The notes: generated from the letters alone by a model not told the origin. 57,804 bases of DNA from a bacterium (GCA_026225095.1 JAMFSC010000101.1:1-57804), one strand, 5' to 3'; counted from the first letter of the stretch, positions 8,631-17,271 are shown. A program made the numbers and translations.

Positions 8631-9173
8631 TCACTCCGCCGCGACCAGCGTCACGCCAGCCAGATTCCGCACCCAACGCTGCGGCTTCTTGTCTTCGCTA
8701 CTCACCAGCTGAAACGCGCCGTTCTCCCCCAGCGCCTTGCCACCCTGCGTCGTCGCGACAATCACATCACCCCCATGCGAAGCACCCTCGATCTCAATCC
8801 CCGAGTACAGCACCCAGTACCCATCCGTGCCCTGTGCCTTCACATAACTCCGCAGCAGCGGCTTACCCTCCGCAACACCCGCCCTGGCCAGCACATCGGT
8901 TAACGCCACGCCCGTATAGCTTTCATCCATCTTGTTATGCGAGTTATGAACGTTCACCGTCTTCTGCGGCATCGTTTCCAGCTCGGCGACCGTCAACGAA
9001 ACCGTCTTGCCGCCCACCGTCACACTCAGCGCAGTCGAGGCCACACCCTTGCCTCTCGCATGATCTACGGGAGCAGTCGGGCCGTGCGGGATCTGGCCCA
9101 GGCCATGCTGCGACATGCCCATCAGCAACATCGCCGCCAACGCACAGGAGAGGGAAGTGGGAATTGTTTTCAT
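8631..9173 (-). CDS. Secreted molybdopterin-oxidoreductase-fold protein
   Basis: The 180-residue precursor has a signal peptide (MKTIPTSLSCALAAMLLMGMS...GLGQ). The rest resembles the oxidoreductase molybdopterin-binding (SUOX) domain: VSLTVAELETMPQ, YTGVALTDVLARAGV, GYWVLYSGIEIE and WVRNLAGVTLVA. The mature part contains no cysteine, so the usual Cys ligand of molybdenum is absent and the protein may bind something else or be a structural relative (inference). It is divergent from nuoI, with a 56 bp shared upstream region. Confidence 0.75.
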   Translation of the reverse strand: MKTIPTSLSCALAAMLLMGMSQHGLGQIPHGPTAPVDHARGKGVASTALSVTVGGKTVSLTVAELETMPQKTVNVHNSHNKMDESYTGVALTDVLARAGVAEGKPLLRSYVKAQGTDGYWVLYSGIEIEGASHGGDVIVATTQGGKALGENGAFQLVSSEDKKPQRWVRNLAGVTLVAAE

Positions 9174-9229
9174 GCCCTAAAGCCTAACCCAATCCACCCA
9201 CCTTGGGGTACCGTCGTATACTCGAAAGC

Positions 9230-9736
9230 ATGTCCATGATCCGCGACGCCGCCGCCATCGCCAAGGGAATGTCCATCACCTTTGGGCAGATGTTCAAGCC
9301 CACCGAAGTCGAAAACTATCCCGACGGCAAAGGCCCCATGCGCGGCGCGCAGTTCCAGGAGCGCTTTCGCGGAAAGCACCAGCTCCAACGCGACGAGAAC
9401 GGCCTCGAAAAGTGCGTTGCCTGCTTCCTCTGCGCCGCCGCCTGCCCCTCGAACTGCATCTACATCGAGGCCGCCGAGAACACGGATGAGGTCCGCATCT
9501 CCTCCGCCGAGCGATACGCGAAGGTCTACAACATCGACTACAACCGCTGCATCTTCTGTGGCTATTGTGTCGAGGCATGCCCCACCGACGCCATCACCCA
9601 TGGCCACGGTTTCGAGCTTGCTTCGCTCAACGCGACCACGCTGGTCATGCGCAAGGAAGACCTCCTGGTTGGCATCCAGCCCGCCATCCCGCTCGATCCT
9701 GGAAGCAACCGCGACCTCGCCGACTCCCTCCGTTAA
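9230..9736 (+). CDS. nuoI: NADH-quinone oxidoreductase subunit I-like 2[4Fe-4S] ferredoxin
   Basis: The 168-residue protein is of NuoI size and holds two tetra-cysteine motifs, C62-C65-C68-C72-P and C107-C110-C113-C117-P. It also has the family's GxMSITFGQMFKPTEV amphipathic N-terminus. In complex I this subunit carries clusters N6a and N6b on the peripheral arm. No other nuo gene is nearby, so it is an orphan copy serving either a complex encoded elsewhere or another redox partner. The start is ATG 9230 or 9236. A TATACT box ends 7 bases before the ATG and no Shine-Dalgarno is seen, so the transcript may be leaderless. Confidence 0.9.
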   Translation: MSMIRDAAAIAKGMSITFGQMFKPTEVENYPDGKGPMRGAQFQERFRGKHQLQRDENGLEKCVACFLCAAACPSNCIYIEAAENTDEVRISSAERYAKVYNIDYNRCIFCGYCVEACPTDAITHGHGFELASLNATTLVMRKEDLLVGIQPAIPLDPGSNRDLADSLR

Positions 9737-9740
9737 CCTC

Positions 9741-10355
9741 ATGCAGCCCCCCGCTCCAACCTGGCGCGAAGCTCTCGCTGCCTATGTGGCCCGCGAGGCC
9801 AAACCGGTCGAAAAATTCGGCCACCAGCCGCGTCTCTACGCTTTGGCCTGCACAATAGGGCACGATCTTGCAGCCGACGACGACGTCCTCTACGCCGCCG
9901 CCTGGCTTCACGATCTCGGTGTCTTTACCGGCCATCGCCCCGAAGATCCCGACCTCCTCGCCCGCTGGGATAACGTCGTGTATGCACTCAACAAGACCCC
10001 CGGGATACTCATGGAGCTTGGTTTTCCAGCGGACAAGATCGACCTGGTCCTCGAGTGCATCCGCCACCACCAACCCTCCGCCGCGCCCGAGTCGATCGAG
10101 AGTACCATCCTCCGGGACGCCGACATCCTCGAGCAACTGGGTGCAGTCGGCATTCTCCGCACCGTCTGCAAGGTCGGCCGCGATACCCGCTTCAGCACAT
10201 TCACCGATGCCGCCGCATCTCTGCAGCGAGCGCTCGATACCCTGCCTGGGCTCCTGCGCCTTCCCGCCTCTCAGGTTCTCGCGGTTGACAGGGTCCGGGT
10301 TCATTCCGACTTCCTCCGAGCGGTCACCTCCGAGGCCGGGGATCTCCTCCTGTAA
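9741..10355 (+). CDS. HD-domain phosphohydrolase
   Basis: A 204-residue cytosolic protein with the HD signature: AAWLHDLGVFTGH around residue 55, then CIRHHQP, and ILRDADILEQLGAVGI. These give the H...HD...H...D set that binds one or two divalent metals in phosphohydrolases acting on nucleotides or (p)ppGpp-like substrates. The specific substrate is not evident. It begins 4 bp after the nuoI stop, so it is very likely in the same transcript. Confidence 0.85.
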   Translation: MQPPAPTWREALAAYVAREAKPVEKFGHQPRLYALACTIGHDLAADDDVLYAAAWLHDLGVFTGHRPEDPDLLARWDNVVYALNKTPGILMELGFPADKIDLVLECIRHHQPSAAPESIESTILRDADILEQLGAVGILRTVCKVGRDTRFSTFTDAAASLQRALDTLPGLLRLPASQVLAVDRVRVHSDFLRAVTSEAGDLLL

Positions 10356-10459
10356 AGGCAGGGCGCTCAAGACCAACGGCCTCTTACGCAACCGACCTCG
10401 CAGCTTGTATTCTGTCTCCTATCCCGTCACCTCCTGCAGTGGGATGGAAAGAGGCCTTC

Positions 10460-10852
10460 ATGATCCAAACCGCGGCCGGAATCATCACCCTGCCCAGCCA
10501 CTACTCGGTCACCGAGACCCTCGATCGGCTCGCACTCCTCTTGCGCGAGAAGGCCATCACTGTCTTCTCCCGCGTCGATCACGCGGCGGAGGCGGAGAAG
10601 GTCCACCTCGCCATGCTCCCTACCCAGCTCCTCATCTTCGGCAATCCCGGGGGAGGCACGCCGATCATGCTCTCCGCGCCTCTCTCTGCGATCGACCTGC
10701 CCATCAAGGCTCTAGCCTGGCAGGATGCGGATGGAGCCGTCTGGCTTAGCTACAACGATCCCGATCTTCTTCACACCCGCTTTGACGTTCCCGAAGCCCT
10801 GCTCACGCCGGTCCGCGCGCTGAACAGCCTCATCTTGCAAGCGACCACATAA
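10460..10852 (+). CDS. DUF302-family protein
   Basis: A 130-residue cytosolic protein matching DUF302: HYSVTETLDRLALLLREKAITVFSRVDH near the start, then LLIFGNPGGGTPIM and LPIKALAWQDADGAVWLSYNDPDLL. The family is widespread and its biochemical role is poorly defined. ATG 10460 follows AGAGG; an upstream start at 10439 would add seven residues. It is probably a separate transcription unit, about 100 bp after the HD gene. Confidence 0.85.
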   Translation: MIQTAAGIITLPSHYSVTETLDRLALLLREKAITVFSRVDHAAEAEKVHLAMLPTQLLIFGNPGGGTPIMLSAPLSAIDLPIKALAWQDADGAVWLSYNDPDLLHTRFDVPEALLTPVRALNSLILQATT

Positions 10853-10944
10853 GCTCGACCACTCAAGGTCCTGTTGCCTGAACGACATAACCTGGAGACC
10901 TAAAAGGATATGGACCTGTCCCGTTGCCCTTTAGTAGAATCTTC

Positions 10945-11442
10945 ATGGACATTCAACCCATCTCATTGCAGAGGCCAAGGGGAAGTTTGGGCCACCTGGG
11001 CGTAGAACTCTCCCCCGCGCAGCAAGCAGATCTTCAGGAGCTTTGGGCCTTGTCATCGAATTCGAATACAACCACGCAATCAGGCCAAAATCAGCATATC
11101 CTCCATATTTGCCGGCGCGAGATGCTGAGGCCGCTGCGCGACCAGATCCTCAGAATTTCGGGCTTTGATGTGGACTCCACGATCAACGCCAGTGACGGCC
11201 TTTCCATGTTCTGGGCCAAGCCCTACGATCTCGTTCTCATCGACGTCGAGGGCGACGACGGCATCCCGGAGGCGGAGCATCTGTGCTCAGAGATCAAGAC
11301 CGCCCAACACGCGCAGCTCGTCGCCTTTGTCTGCAACTGGCGCGTCGCCGTCCTCACCGACTGTCCCGATGAGGTTCTCCGAACGGAGTTCGATCCTGCG
11401 GCGTTCATCAATGGTGTTCGCGAAATCGTCGTCCGCCACTGA
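10945..11442 (+). CDS. Degenerate response-regulator receiver-like protein
   Basis: A 165-residue protein whose C-terminal ~115 residues follow the receiver-domain pattern: ILHICRREMLRPLRDQILRISGFDV, then YDLVLIDVEGDDGIPEAEHLCSEI with a candidate phospho-acceptor Asp in LIDVEG. The conserved Lys of beta-5 is not evident (LVAFVCNWRVAV), so it may not be phosphorylated conventionally. No output domain or partner kinase is present. ATG 10945 is preceded by TAGAAT four bases upstream and lacks a Shine-Dalgarno; a TTG at 10924 is a less likely start. Confidence 0.6.
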   Translation: MDIQPISLQRPRGSLGHLGVELSPAQQADLQELWALSSNSNTTTQSGQNQHILHICRREMLRPLRDQILRISGFDVDSTINASDGLSMFWAKPYDLVLIDVEGDDGIPEAEHLCSEIKTAQHAQLVAFVCNWRVAVLTDCPDEVLRTEFDPAAFINGVREIVVRH

Positions 11443-11538
11443 TTTTGTGCCCCCACATCGCTATCCCCCCCTCGCCACAGATGGGAGTCGGGGCGAAGAC
11501 GGCAGATCACCGCTGCCTGAAAAACGTTCGTGCGCTAC

Positions 11539-11567
11539 TTGCAACCCGCTGAGAACTATGCTACAAA
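11539..11567 (+). promoter_or_regulatory. Predicted sigma-70 promoter of the riboswitch operon
   Basis: TTGCAA (11539-11544), a 17-base spacer and TACAAA (11562-11567). It would start transcription near 11574, about 30 bases before the SAM aptamer, as expected for a riboswitch leader. The -10 matches consensus at four of six positions. Confidence 0.5.
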
Positions 11568-11603
11568 CGATCTATTCCAGTCTGCTTCGGCAGATTTGAA
11601 TTT

Positions 11604-11690
11604 CATGCAGAGTGGTTGAGGGACGAGCCCTGAGACGCCACGACAACCGGACAGCTTGTTAGTACCGGTGTCAACTCTCTCCTGGAAGCC
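11604..11690 (+). promoter_or_regulatory. SAM riboswitch (S-box, SAM-I type)
   Basis: The plus strand carries the S-box core in order. P2 pairs GTGG (11612-11615) with CCAC (11638-11641). The kink-turn stem has GAGGGA at 11618-11623 and GCCC then TGAGACGCC at 11627-11639. ACAACC is at 11643-11648. P3 pairs CCGG (11647-11650) with CCGG (11665-11668), followed by GGTGTCAACTC. This matches the established SAM-I pattern AGnGGnnGAGGGA..GCCC..GAnnCC..CrnCAACC..GGTGnyAACTC. I did not resolve P1 or the expression platform; a CCTCG-GAAA-CGAGG hairpin at 11705-11718 follows. It controls the thrC-like/moaD-like pair about 170 bp downstream. Confidence 0.85.
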
Positions 11691-11863
11691 TTATACCCTT
11701 GAAACCTCGGAAACGAGGGGACAGGGAGATGGGGAACAGGGAACATGAGATTCGGAGCAGGCAGTCCCGCATTCCAGACTGCACCCCTTTTCTCCCGTCC
11801 CCGTGCAGCTTCCTCCAGAGAGTACGTCCAGAGACCTACCCCTCTCCCCTCCTGGGAGAACAA

Positions 11864-13156
11864 ATGGAGTATTCCTGTACCGCGTATGAGTTGAAGTGCA
11901 ATGAGTGCGGCAAGCGTTTTGGCAATCGCCCGCTCTCCGGCTGTCCCGACTGCCTTGCCCCCCTGGAGGTTGTCTACGACCTCGACTCTGCCCGCGGCGA
12001 ATTCACCCGGGAGTCCATCGCCGCCGGCCCGGCCAACATCTGGCGCTACGCTCGCCTCCTTCCCATTCCGGAAGGCTTCCAGCCTGACCTCCCAGTAGGT
12101 TTTACCCCGCTGGTCCGCGCGCGTAACCTGGGAAAGCGCATCGGCGCCGTGAATCTGTACGTCAAGAATGACGCCGTCTGCTTCCCAACCCTCTCGTTCA
12201 AGGATCGTGTTGTCTCGGTCGCGCTGGCCAACGCGCAGAAATTCGGCTTCACCACCGTCGGCTGCTCCTCTACAGGCAACCTGGCGAACTCCGTAGCTGC
12301 CCAGGCCGCCCGGCTCGGCATCAAGGCCTGCATCCTGGTCCCCGCCGACCTCGAGCCCGCGAAGATCCTGAATACCCTCGTCTATGGCGCTCGCCTCATC
12401 CGTGTCGATGGGAACTACGACCACGTCAATCGCCTCTGCACGCTCATCGCCGATGAGTACAACTGGGGCCTCGTCAACGTCAATCTCCGTCCCTACTATG
12501 CGGAAGGCTCGAAGACCGTCGGCTTCGAGATCGCCGAGCAGCTCGGCTGGCGCCTGCCCGATAACGTCGTCGTCCCCATGGCGGGGGGTTCTCTCATCCG
12601 CAAGATTCGCAAGGCCTTCCGTGAGCTTGTGTATCTTGGTCTGGTCGAAGACAAACCGGTCAAATTCTTCGGAGCCCAGGCCACCGGATGCTCGCCCATC
12701 TCCGTCGCCGTCAAAAACGGAGCCGATTTCATCGAGCCGCAGCGCCCCAACACCATCGCCCGTTCGCTCGCTATCGGCAACCCCGCCGACGGACCAGCCG
12801 CAGCCAAGATGATTCGTGGCGATGGCGGATGGGCCGAAGATGTCTCCGACGTCGAGATCGTCTCCGGAATCCAGGAGCTTGCCGAGACCGAGGGCATCTT
12901 CACCGAGACCGCCGGTGGAGTCACTACCGCCGTCACCGCGCGCCTCTACGCCCACGGCCGCATCCGCCCCGACGAGACGACCGTCGTCTGTATCACCGGC
13001 AACGGGCTCAAGACCACCGATGCCCTCGCCGGCCACTATCCCGCCTCACGCGCCATTCGTCCGCGCCTTGCGGACTTCGACGCTTACCTCAAGGAACTCG
13101 ACGGTGCCGTCCCCGAGCTCGAACTCGCACTCGCAGGAGGTGCCCATGCCCTTTAA
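11864..13156 (+). CDS. Threonine-synthase-like PLP enzyme, SAM-riboswitch controlled; possible homocysteine synthase
   Basis: A 430-residue fold-type II PLP enzyme of the ThrC family. An N-terminal zinc ribbon has Cys12, Cys15, Cys27 and Cys30. Lys113 in LSFKDR would bind PLP; GCSSTGNLANSVAAQAA binds phosphate and VPMAGGSLIRK follows. Threonine synthases normally read NPTGSFKDRG, whereas here it is FPTLSFKDRV with Cys106 close by. A SAM riboswitch upstream and an overlapping sulfur-carrier gene (11 bp) suggest that it replaces the phosphate of O-phosphohomoserine with sulfide to give homocysteine (inference). Plain threonine synthase is the conservative alternative. ATG 11864 follows GGGAGAA. 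Confidence 0.85.
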   Translation: MEYSCTAYELKCNECGKRFGNRPLSGCPDCLAPLEVVYDLDSARGEFTRESIAAGPANIWRYARLLPIPEGFQPDLPVGFTPLVRARNLGKRIGAVNLYVKNDAVCFPTLSFKDRVVSVALANAQKFGFTTVGCSSTGNLANSVAAQAARLGIKACILVPADLEPAKILNTLVYGARLIRVDGNYDHVNRLCTLIADEYNWGLVNVNLRPYYAEGSKTVGFEIAEQLGWRLPDNVVVPMAGGSLIRKIRKAFRELVYLGLVEDKPVKFFGAQATGCSPISVAVKNGADFIEPQRPNTIARSLAIGNPADGPAAAKMIRGDGGWAEDVSDVEIVSGIQELAETEGIFTETAGGVTTAVTARLYAHGRIRPDETTVVCITGNGLKTTDALAGHYPASRAIRPRLADFDAYLKELDGAVPELELALAGGAHAL

Positions 13157-13424
13157 AGTAATGCTTCCCACCGCCTTCACCCGGCACACCGAGGGACAGA
13201 AGCAGTTCGCTTCGACCGCCTCCGACCTCAGCAGTCTCCTCACTGAGATTAACACCACCTTCCCCGCGCTCGGAACGCAGATCAAGGATGAAGACGGCAA
13301 GCTCCGCCGCTTTATCAACGTCTACGTCAACGACGAGGACATCCGTTTCCTCGGCGGTGAAGGCTACGCCTTCCAGGATGGGGACGAAGTCATGCTGATC
13401 CCATCGATCGCCGGCGGCTGCTAG
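13146..13424 (+). CDS. MoaD/ThiS-family sulfur-carrier protein ending Gly-Gly-Cys
   Basis: A 92-residue beta-grasp protein: MPFKVMLPTAFTRHT, FINVYVNDEDIRFLGG and YAFQDGDEVMLIPSIAGG. Carriers of this family are adenylated and thiocarboxylated on a C-terminal Gly-Gly. Here one extra residue, Cys92, follows, so either a peptidase must remove it or the tail works differently. The start lies inside the end of the upstream PLP-enzyme gene (11 bp overlap), so the two are translated together. No E1-like activating enzyme or JAMM peptidase is in the window. The role in sulfide delivery for homocysteine is inferred from the SAM riboswitch. Confidence 0.9.
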   Translation: MPFKVMLPTAFTRHTEGQKQFASTASDLSSLLTEINTTFPALGTQIKDEDGKLRRFINVYVNDEDIRFLGGEGYAFQDGDEVMLIPSIAGGC

Positions 13425-13441
13425 TCCGACACCTACCAGCC

Positions 13442-13474
13442 GACAAAGCGCACCCGTCTGGTGCGCTTTGTCTT
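13442..13474 (+). terminator. Intrinsic terminator of the riboswitch operon
   Basis: A perfect 13-bp stem, GACAAAGCGCACC (13442-13454) with GGTGCGCTTTGTC (13460-13472), loop CGTCT, followed by TT. It lies 17 bases after the moaD-like stop and closes the two-gene operon. Confidence 0.85.
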
Positions 13475-13595
13475 GCGAGAAAACAAATCCAGACCAAATC
13501 GTCGCGTCGGAGCAACGAAACCCCACCCCATTTGCTCTCAGTAGGTGTACTGGCTCGCGCCCCGCGCGATATACCGGACCAAAGGAAGGGTTCCC

Positions 13596-13745
13596 ATGTT
13601 TCTGATTCTTGCAGTTGTCCTCGTCATCGCGTGGCTCGGTGGTTTCGTCATGTTCAAGAGCGCCGGCTTTCTCATCCATCTACTTCTGATCTTCGCCGTT
13701 ATCTCGGTCATCATGCACTTCATCTCAGGCCGCCGCGCCGTCTAG
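13596..13745 (+). CDS. Small lmo0937-type membrane protein
   Basis: A 49-residue protein that is almost entirely two membrane helices (FLILAVVLVIAWLGGFVMF and FLIHLLLIFAVISVIMHFI) with a basic tail SGRRAV. This matches the lmo0937/DUF5670 group of short inner-membrane proteins of unknown function. ATG 13596 is preceded by AAGGAAGGG. It stands alone between two terminators. Confidence 0.85.
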   Translation: MFLILAVVLVIAWLGGFVMFKSAGFLIHLLLIFAVISVIMHFISGRRAV

Positions 13746-13780
13746 TCGCGGTCCTTAAAACAGGGCGCAAAGCAAGTAAG

Positions 13781-13808
13781 AAGGCCGAACCCAACAGGGT
13801 TCGGCCTT
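13781..13808. terminator. Bidirectional terminator between the lmo0937 gene and lon
   Basis: AAGGCCGAACCC (13781-13792), loop AACA, GGGTTCGGCCTT (13797-13808). On the plus strand it is followed by TCC; on the minus strand the preceding bases read CTTACTTG. It can serve both convergent genes. Confidence 0.8.
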
Positions 13809-13831
13809 TCCACTTCAGCTTCAACCTCTTC

Positions 13832-16261
13832 CTACTGATGCGCACTCGGCTGCGGCAATCGCGGAGTCGGAATTACCGGAACCACGCCCTCCAGAACTTC
13901 CGGAATCTCCTCCGCCAACTCTGGCAGCTTTCCTTCCAGAGCGATCAGCAACACCTCATCCATCTCTTCAACAAAGTGCAGCTTCATTGAAGATTTCAAA
14001 AGCTCTGGCAGATCCGCATAGTCTCTTCGATTCTCCTCGGGAAGAATCGCCTCGAAGATCCCGACGCGATGCGCGGCCAGCAGCTTTTCCTTCAAGCCGC
14101 CAATCGGCAGCACCTTGCCACGCAGCGTAATCTCGCCTGTCATGGCAATATCGCGACGCACGGGAATCTTGGTCAGCGCACTCGCCAGCCCCGTTGCCAG
14201 GGTGATCCCCGCTGACGGACCGTCCTTGGGTATCGCTCCCTCCGGCACGTGGACATGGATGTCGAGATGCCGATAGAAGTCCCGTTCAAGACCAAGGTGC
14301 TTGGCGCGCGACCGAATGTAGCTCAAAGCAGCCTGGGCCGACTCCTGCATGACGTCGCCAAGTTGCCCGGTCGTTGTCAGCTTGCCCTTCCCATCCAGCA
14401 CCTGGACCTCAGTCTGCAAGATCGTACCGCCAACCTCCGTCCATGCCAGCCCGGTCACCAGGCCGACCTCGCTCTTCTCATGCACCATGGTGTCGCGGAA
14501 CTTCGCGACGCCCAGAATATCAACCAGATTCTCCCCGGTGATCGTCTCCGAATGCTCCGCGCCATTCTTCACCACGCGCCGCGCTACCTTCCGGCAGACG
14601 TTCCCGATCTCACGTTCCAGGTTGCGAACTCCGGCCTCCCGCGTATATCCCCGGATGATCAACTTCAGCGCCGAATCCTCAAATGAGATCTGCGCCTCGG
14701 TAAGCCCCGTCCCCTCACGCTGCTTCTTTACGAGGTATTGTTTCGCGATCTCGAGCTTTTCGACCTCGGTGTACCCATGCAACCGCAGGATCTCCATGCG
14801 GTCCTGCAACGGCCCAGGAATGGTGTGCAGCACATTGGCCGTGGCTACAAAGAGCACCTGCGACAGATCGTACTCCACGTCGAGATAGTGATCCTGGAAC
14901 GAAGTATTCTGTTCCGGGTCCAAGACCTCCAGGAGCGCGCTCGCTGGATCGCCTCGGAAGTCCGAAGCCATCTTGTCGATCTCGTCCAGCATGAAGACCG
15001 GGTTCTTCGTCCCCGCCTTCTTCATCGACTGGATCACCTGCCCAGGCAGTGCTCCGATGTAGGTCCGGCGATGTCCGCGAATTTCAGCCTCGTCCCGCAC
15101 CCCACCCAGCGACATTCGCACGAACCGCCGGCCAGTCGCCTTCGCGATCGACATCCCGAGCGAGGTCTTTCCAACACCCGGGGGCCCGACAAAGCAGAGA
15201 ATCGATCCCTTCGGATTCTTGACGAGCTGCCGAACAGCCAGAAACTCGAGAATCCGTTCCTTGATCTTCTCCAGTCCATAGTGGTCTTCGTTCAGGATCT
15301 GTTCCGCATGTTCGATCGAGCGGATCTCCTTCGAGCGCTTCTTCCACGGCACGGCCAGAAGCCAGTCCAGGTAGTTGCGCGAGACGGTCGATTCGGCCGA
15401 CATCGGAGGCATCGCCTCCAGCTTCTTCAGCTCCTGCATCGACTTTTCGAGCACATCCTTCGGCATCCCGGCAGCTTCGATCTTCTTCTTCAGTTCATCG
15501 AACTCCGACTTTTCGCCCCGCCCAAGCTCCTTCTGAATCGCCTTGATCTTCTCGTTGAGGTAGTACTCCTTCTGAGCCTTCTCCATCTGCCGCTTTACGC
15601 GCGACTGGATGGTCCGATCCATATTCAGCTTTTCAATGGCGACATCCAGCACATCGGCGACCTTGGCCAGTCGGGTCTCGGGATCGAAGACGTCCAGCAA
15701 CTTCTGTTTCTCGTCGATCGTCAGCTGCAGGCTCGCCGCAATGGTATCGGCCAACTTGTGGGGCTCATCCGTCCGGGCATTCGCGGCGGTGGTCTCATGG
15801 TTGAGCGATTGCTGCAGCTTCGAATACTGTTCAAACAGCGCATGAACCCGCTGGACCATCGCGTCCACCTGCGGCGTCGATTCCAGATGAGTCAGCCCGG
15901 TCTGAAGCGTCGCGACGAAGAAACCATCCGCGTCGTTGACCTCCGTCGCCCGGGCCCGTTCCACACCCTCTACAAGGACCTTGATGTTGCCGTCGGGCAT
16001 CTTGACGCTCTGCACGATATTGCCGATGGTGCCGGTCTCGTAGATGTCCTGCTTGCTCGGCTCATCGACCGAAGCGTCATGCTGGGTCGCCAGGAAGATC
16101 TTTCGATCCCCGTTGAGCGCCTCTTCCAGGGCGCGCACACTCGATTCGCGGCCCACGACAAACGGCGTCATCATATGAGGAAAGATCACCATGTCGCGGA
16201 TAGGCATCATGGGAAGTTTTCGTACGTCCCCGCTCAGAATTTCTTTAGTTTGCGTCGTCAT
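13832..16261 (-). CDS. lon: ATP-dependent protease Lon
   Basis: The 809-residue protein is full length for LonA. An N-terminal substrate-binding domain ([19 protein letters not shown]) is followed by a coiled-coil region ([21 protein letters not shown]). The AAA+ module has Walker [10 protein letters not shown] and Walker B-like [11 protein letters not shown]. The C-terminal protease domain has the catalytic Ser in PKDGPSAG with the Lys further on ([11 protein letters not shown]). It degrades damaged and regulatory proteins in the cytosol. The start at 16261 follows AGGAG by five bases; an upstream in-frame Met would add 30 unlike residues. An ideal -10, TACAAT, lies ~80 bases upstream on the minus strand. 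Confidence 0.98.
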   Translation of the reverse strand: MTTQTKEILSGDVRKLPMMPIRDMVIFPHMMTPFVVGRESSVRALEEALNGDRKIFLATQHDASVDEPSKQDIYETGTIGNIVQSVKMPDGNIKVLVEGVERARATEVNDADGFFVATLQTGLTHLESTPQVDAMVQRVHALFEQYSKLQQSLNHETTAANARTDEPHKLADTIAASLQLTIDEKQKLLDVFDPETRLAKVADVLDVAIEKLNMDRTIQSRVKRQMEKAQKEYYLNEKIKAIQKELGRGEKSEFDELKKKIEAAGMPKDVLEKSMQELKKLEAMPPMSAESTVSRNYLDWLLAVPWKKRSKEIRSIEHAEQILNEDHYGLEKIKERILEFLAVRQLVKNPKGSILCFVGPPGVGKTSLGMSIAKATGRRFVRMSLGGVRDEAEIRGHRRTYIGALPGQVIQSMKKAGTKNPVFMLDEIDKMASDFRGDPASALLEVLDPEQNTSFQDHYLDVEYDLSQVLFVATANVLHTIPGPLQDRMEILRLHGYTEVEKLEIAKQYLVKKQREGTGLTEAQISFEDSALKLIIRGYTREAGVRNLEREIGNVCRKVARRVVKNGAEHSETITGENLVDILGVAKFRDTMVHEKSEVGLVTGLAWTEVGGTILQTEVQVLDGKGKLTTTGQLGDVMQESAQAALSYIRSRAKHLGLERDFYRHLDIHVHVPEGAIPKDGPSAGITLATGLASALTKIPVRRDIAMTGEITLRGKVLPIGGLKEKLLAAHRVGIFEAILPEENRRDYADLPELLKSSMKLHFVEEMDEVLLIALEGKLPELAEEIPEVLEGVVPVIPTPRLPQPSAHQ

Positions 16262-16503
16262 AGGTCTCCTGAGATTAGACGTTCCACTCTCCCCGACGAT
16301 GCACACCTGCATCGCGGCGTTCCAGTGATTGTAAAGCGTGCCAGCCGGCAATGTAGCTGGAAGCCCAATTTAGCAGTGGATGGCGTCAAAACAGTTCTAC
16401 CCACGGCCGATGGACCGAATCGGTTACGCGAGATTCTTTAAGCCAGAACGCCGCCATCCGTTGTCCATCTGCTCGCGGAGAGCTACGGTCCGATCAGGGC
16501 GAT

Positions 16504-17271
16504 CTACCTTGCCTGAACGCCGTGCAGCGCCTCAGCCACAGCCTGCGCCATCTTCCGCTGCCCCACCGTGTTGGGGTGCAGCGGAAGCCGGCCCGGCCCA
16601 AGTTTCGGATCGTAGAAGAGATTCACGTCCAGCTGACGATCCTTGAAGAACAACCCTGCAAGATCCAGCGTTCGCACCGCCTTCGAACCCCCATAATGAG
16701 CAAACACCGCCGAATTCACCGCGGAATCGGTCGCAGACTTCTCCGCCGAGATTCCCGATGGCAGAATCCCCAGCAGAAGAACATGCGCATTTGGCATCCG
16801 GATCCGAATCTCTTCGACGACCGCGATCACGCCGGCTGAAACCTGCTCTGCCGTCTGTCCACGCGCCGTATTATTCGTTCCGATCATCACCACCACATCG
16901 CGAGGCGCAAGTCCATCTACCTCGCCGTGCCCAAGCCGCCACAGCACGTGCTCCGTCTCGTCGCCGGAGAATCCCAGGTTCATCGCATGATGCGGAGCAA
17001 AAAACTCATCCCAGATCGGCAGGAAAACCTCGTCCGGAGCAGGTCCCGCCTTCTCGTAGTTCTGGGTGATCGAGTCCCCGACAAAAAGCAGGTCGACCCC
17101 ACCCCGTTTCGCCTCGGCGACCTTCTCTGCGTGCCGCTCAACCCACCACGGTGTAGCCCGGGGCAGGGGAGTGACCGCCACGTTCTCCCCGGAGCTCACC
17201 TGCGCCACTCCCGCCCGCAGCGCAAACACCACCAGAGTAGCCGCCAGACGAATCAGCCTCAACATCTTCAT
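16504..17271 (-). CDS. Secreted SGNH/GDSL hydrolase (PAF-acetylhydrolase-like)
   Basis: A 255-residue esterase-fold protein with a signal peptide (LIRLAATLVVFALRAGVAQ). Block I is LLFVGDSITQNYE with the nucleophile Ser, then NLGFSGDETEHVLWRL, VVMIGTNNTA (block III, normally GxND) and LPLHPNTVGQ with the block V His. The Asp usually three residues before that His is replaced by Leu, so the triad may be altered. It probably removes acyl or acetyl groups outside the cytoplasm; the substrate is unknown. It lies downstream of clpX on the same strand but is functionally unrelated. Confidence 0.88.
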   Translation of the reverse strand: MKMLRLIRLAATLVVFALRAGVAQVSSGENVAVTPLPRATPWWVERHAEKVAEAKRGGVDLLFVGDSITQNYEKAGPAPDEVFLPIWDEFFAPHHAMNLGFSGDETEHVLWRLGHGEVDGLAPRDVVVMIGTNNTARGQTAEQVSAGVIAVVEEIRIRMPNAHVLLLGILPSGISAEKSATDSAVNSAVFAHYGGSKAVRTLDLAGLFFKDRQLDVNLFYDPKLGPGRLPLHPNTVGQRKMAQAVAEALHGVQAR

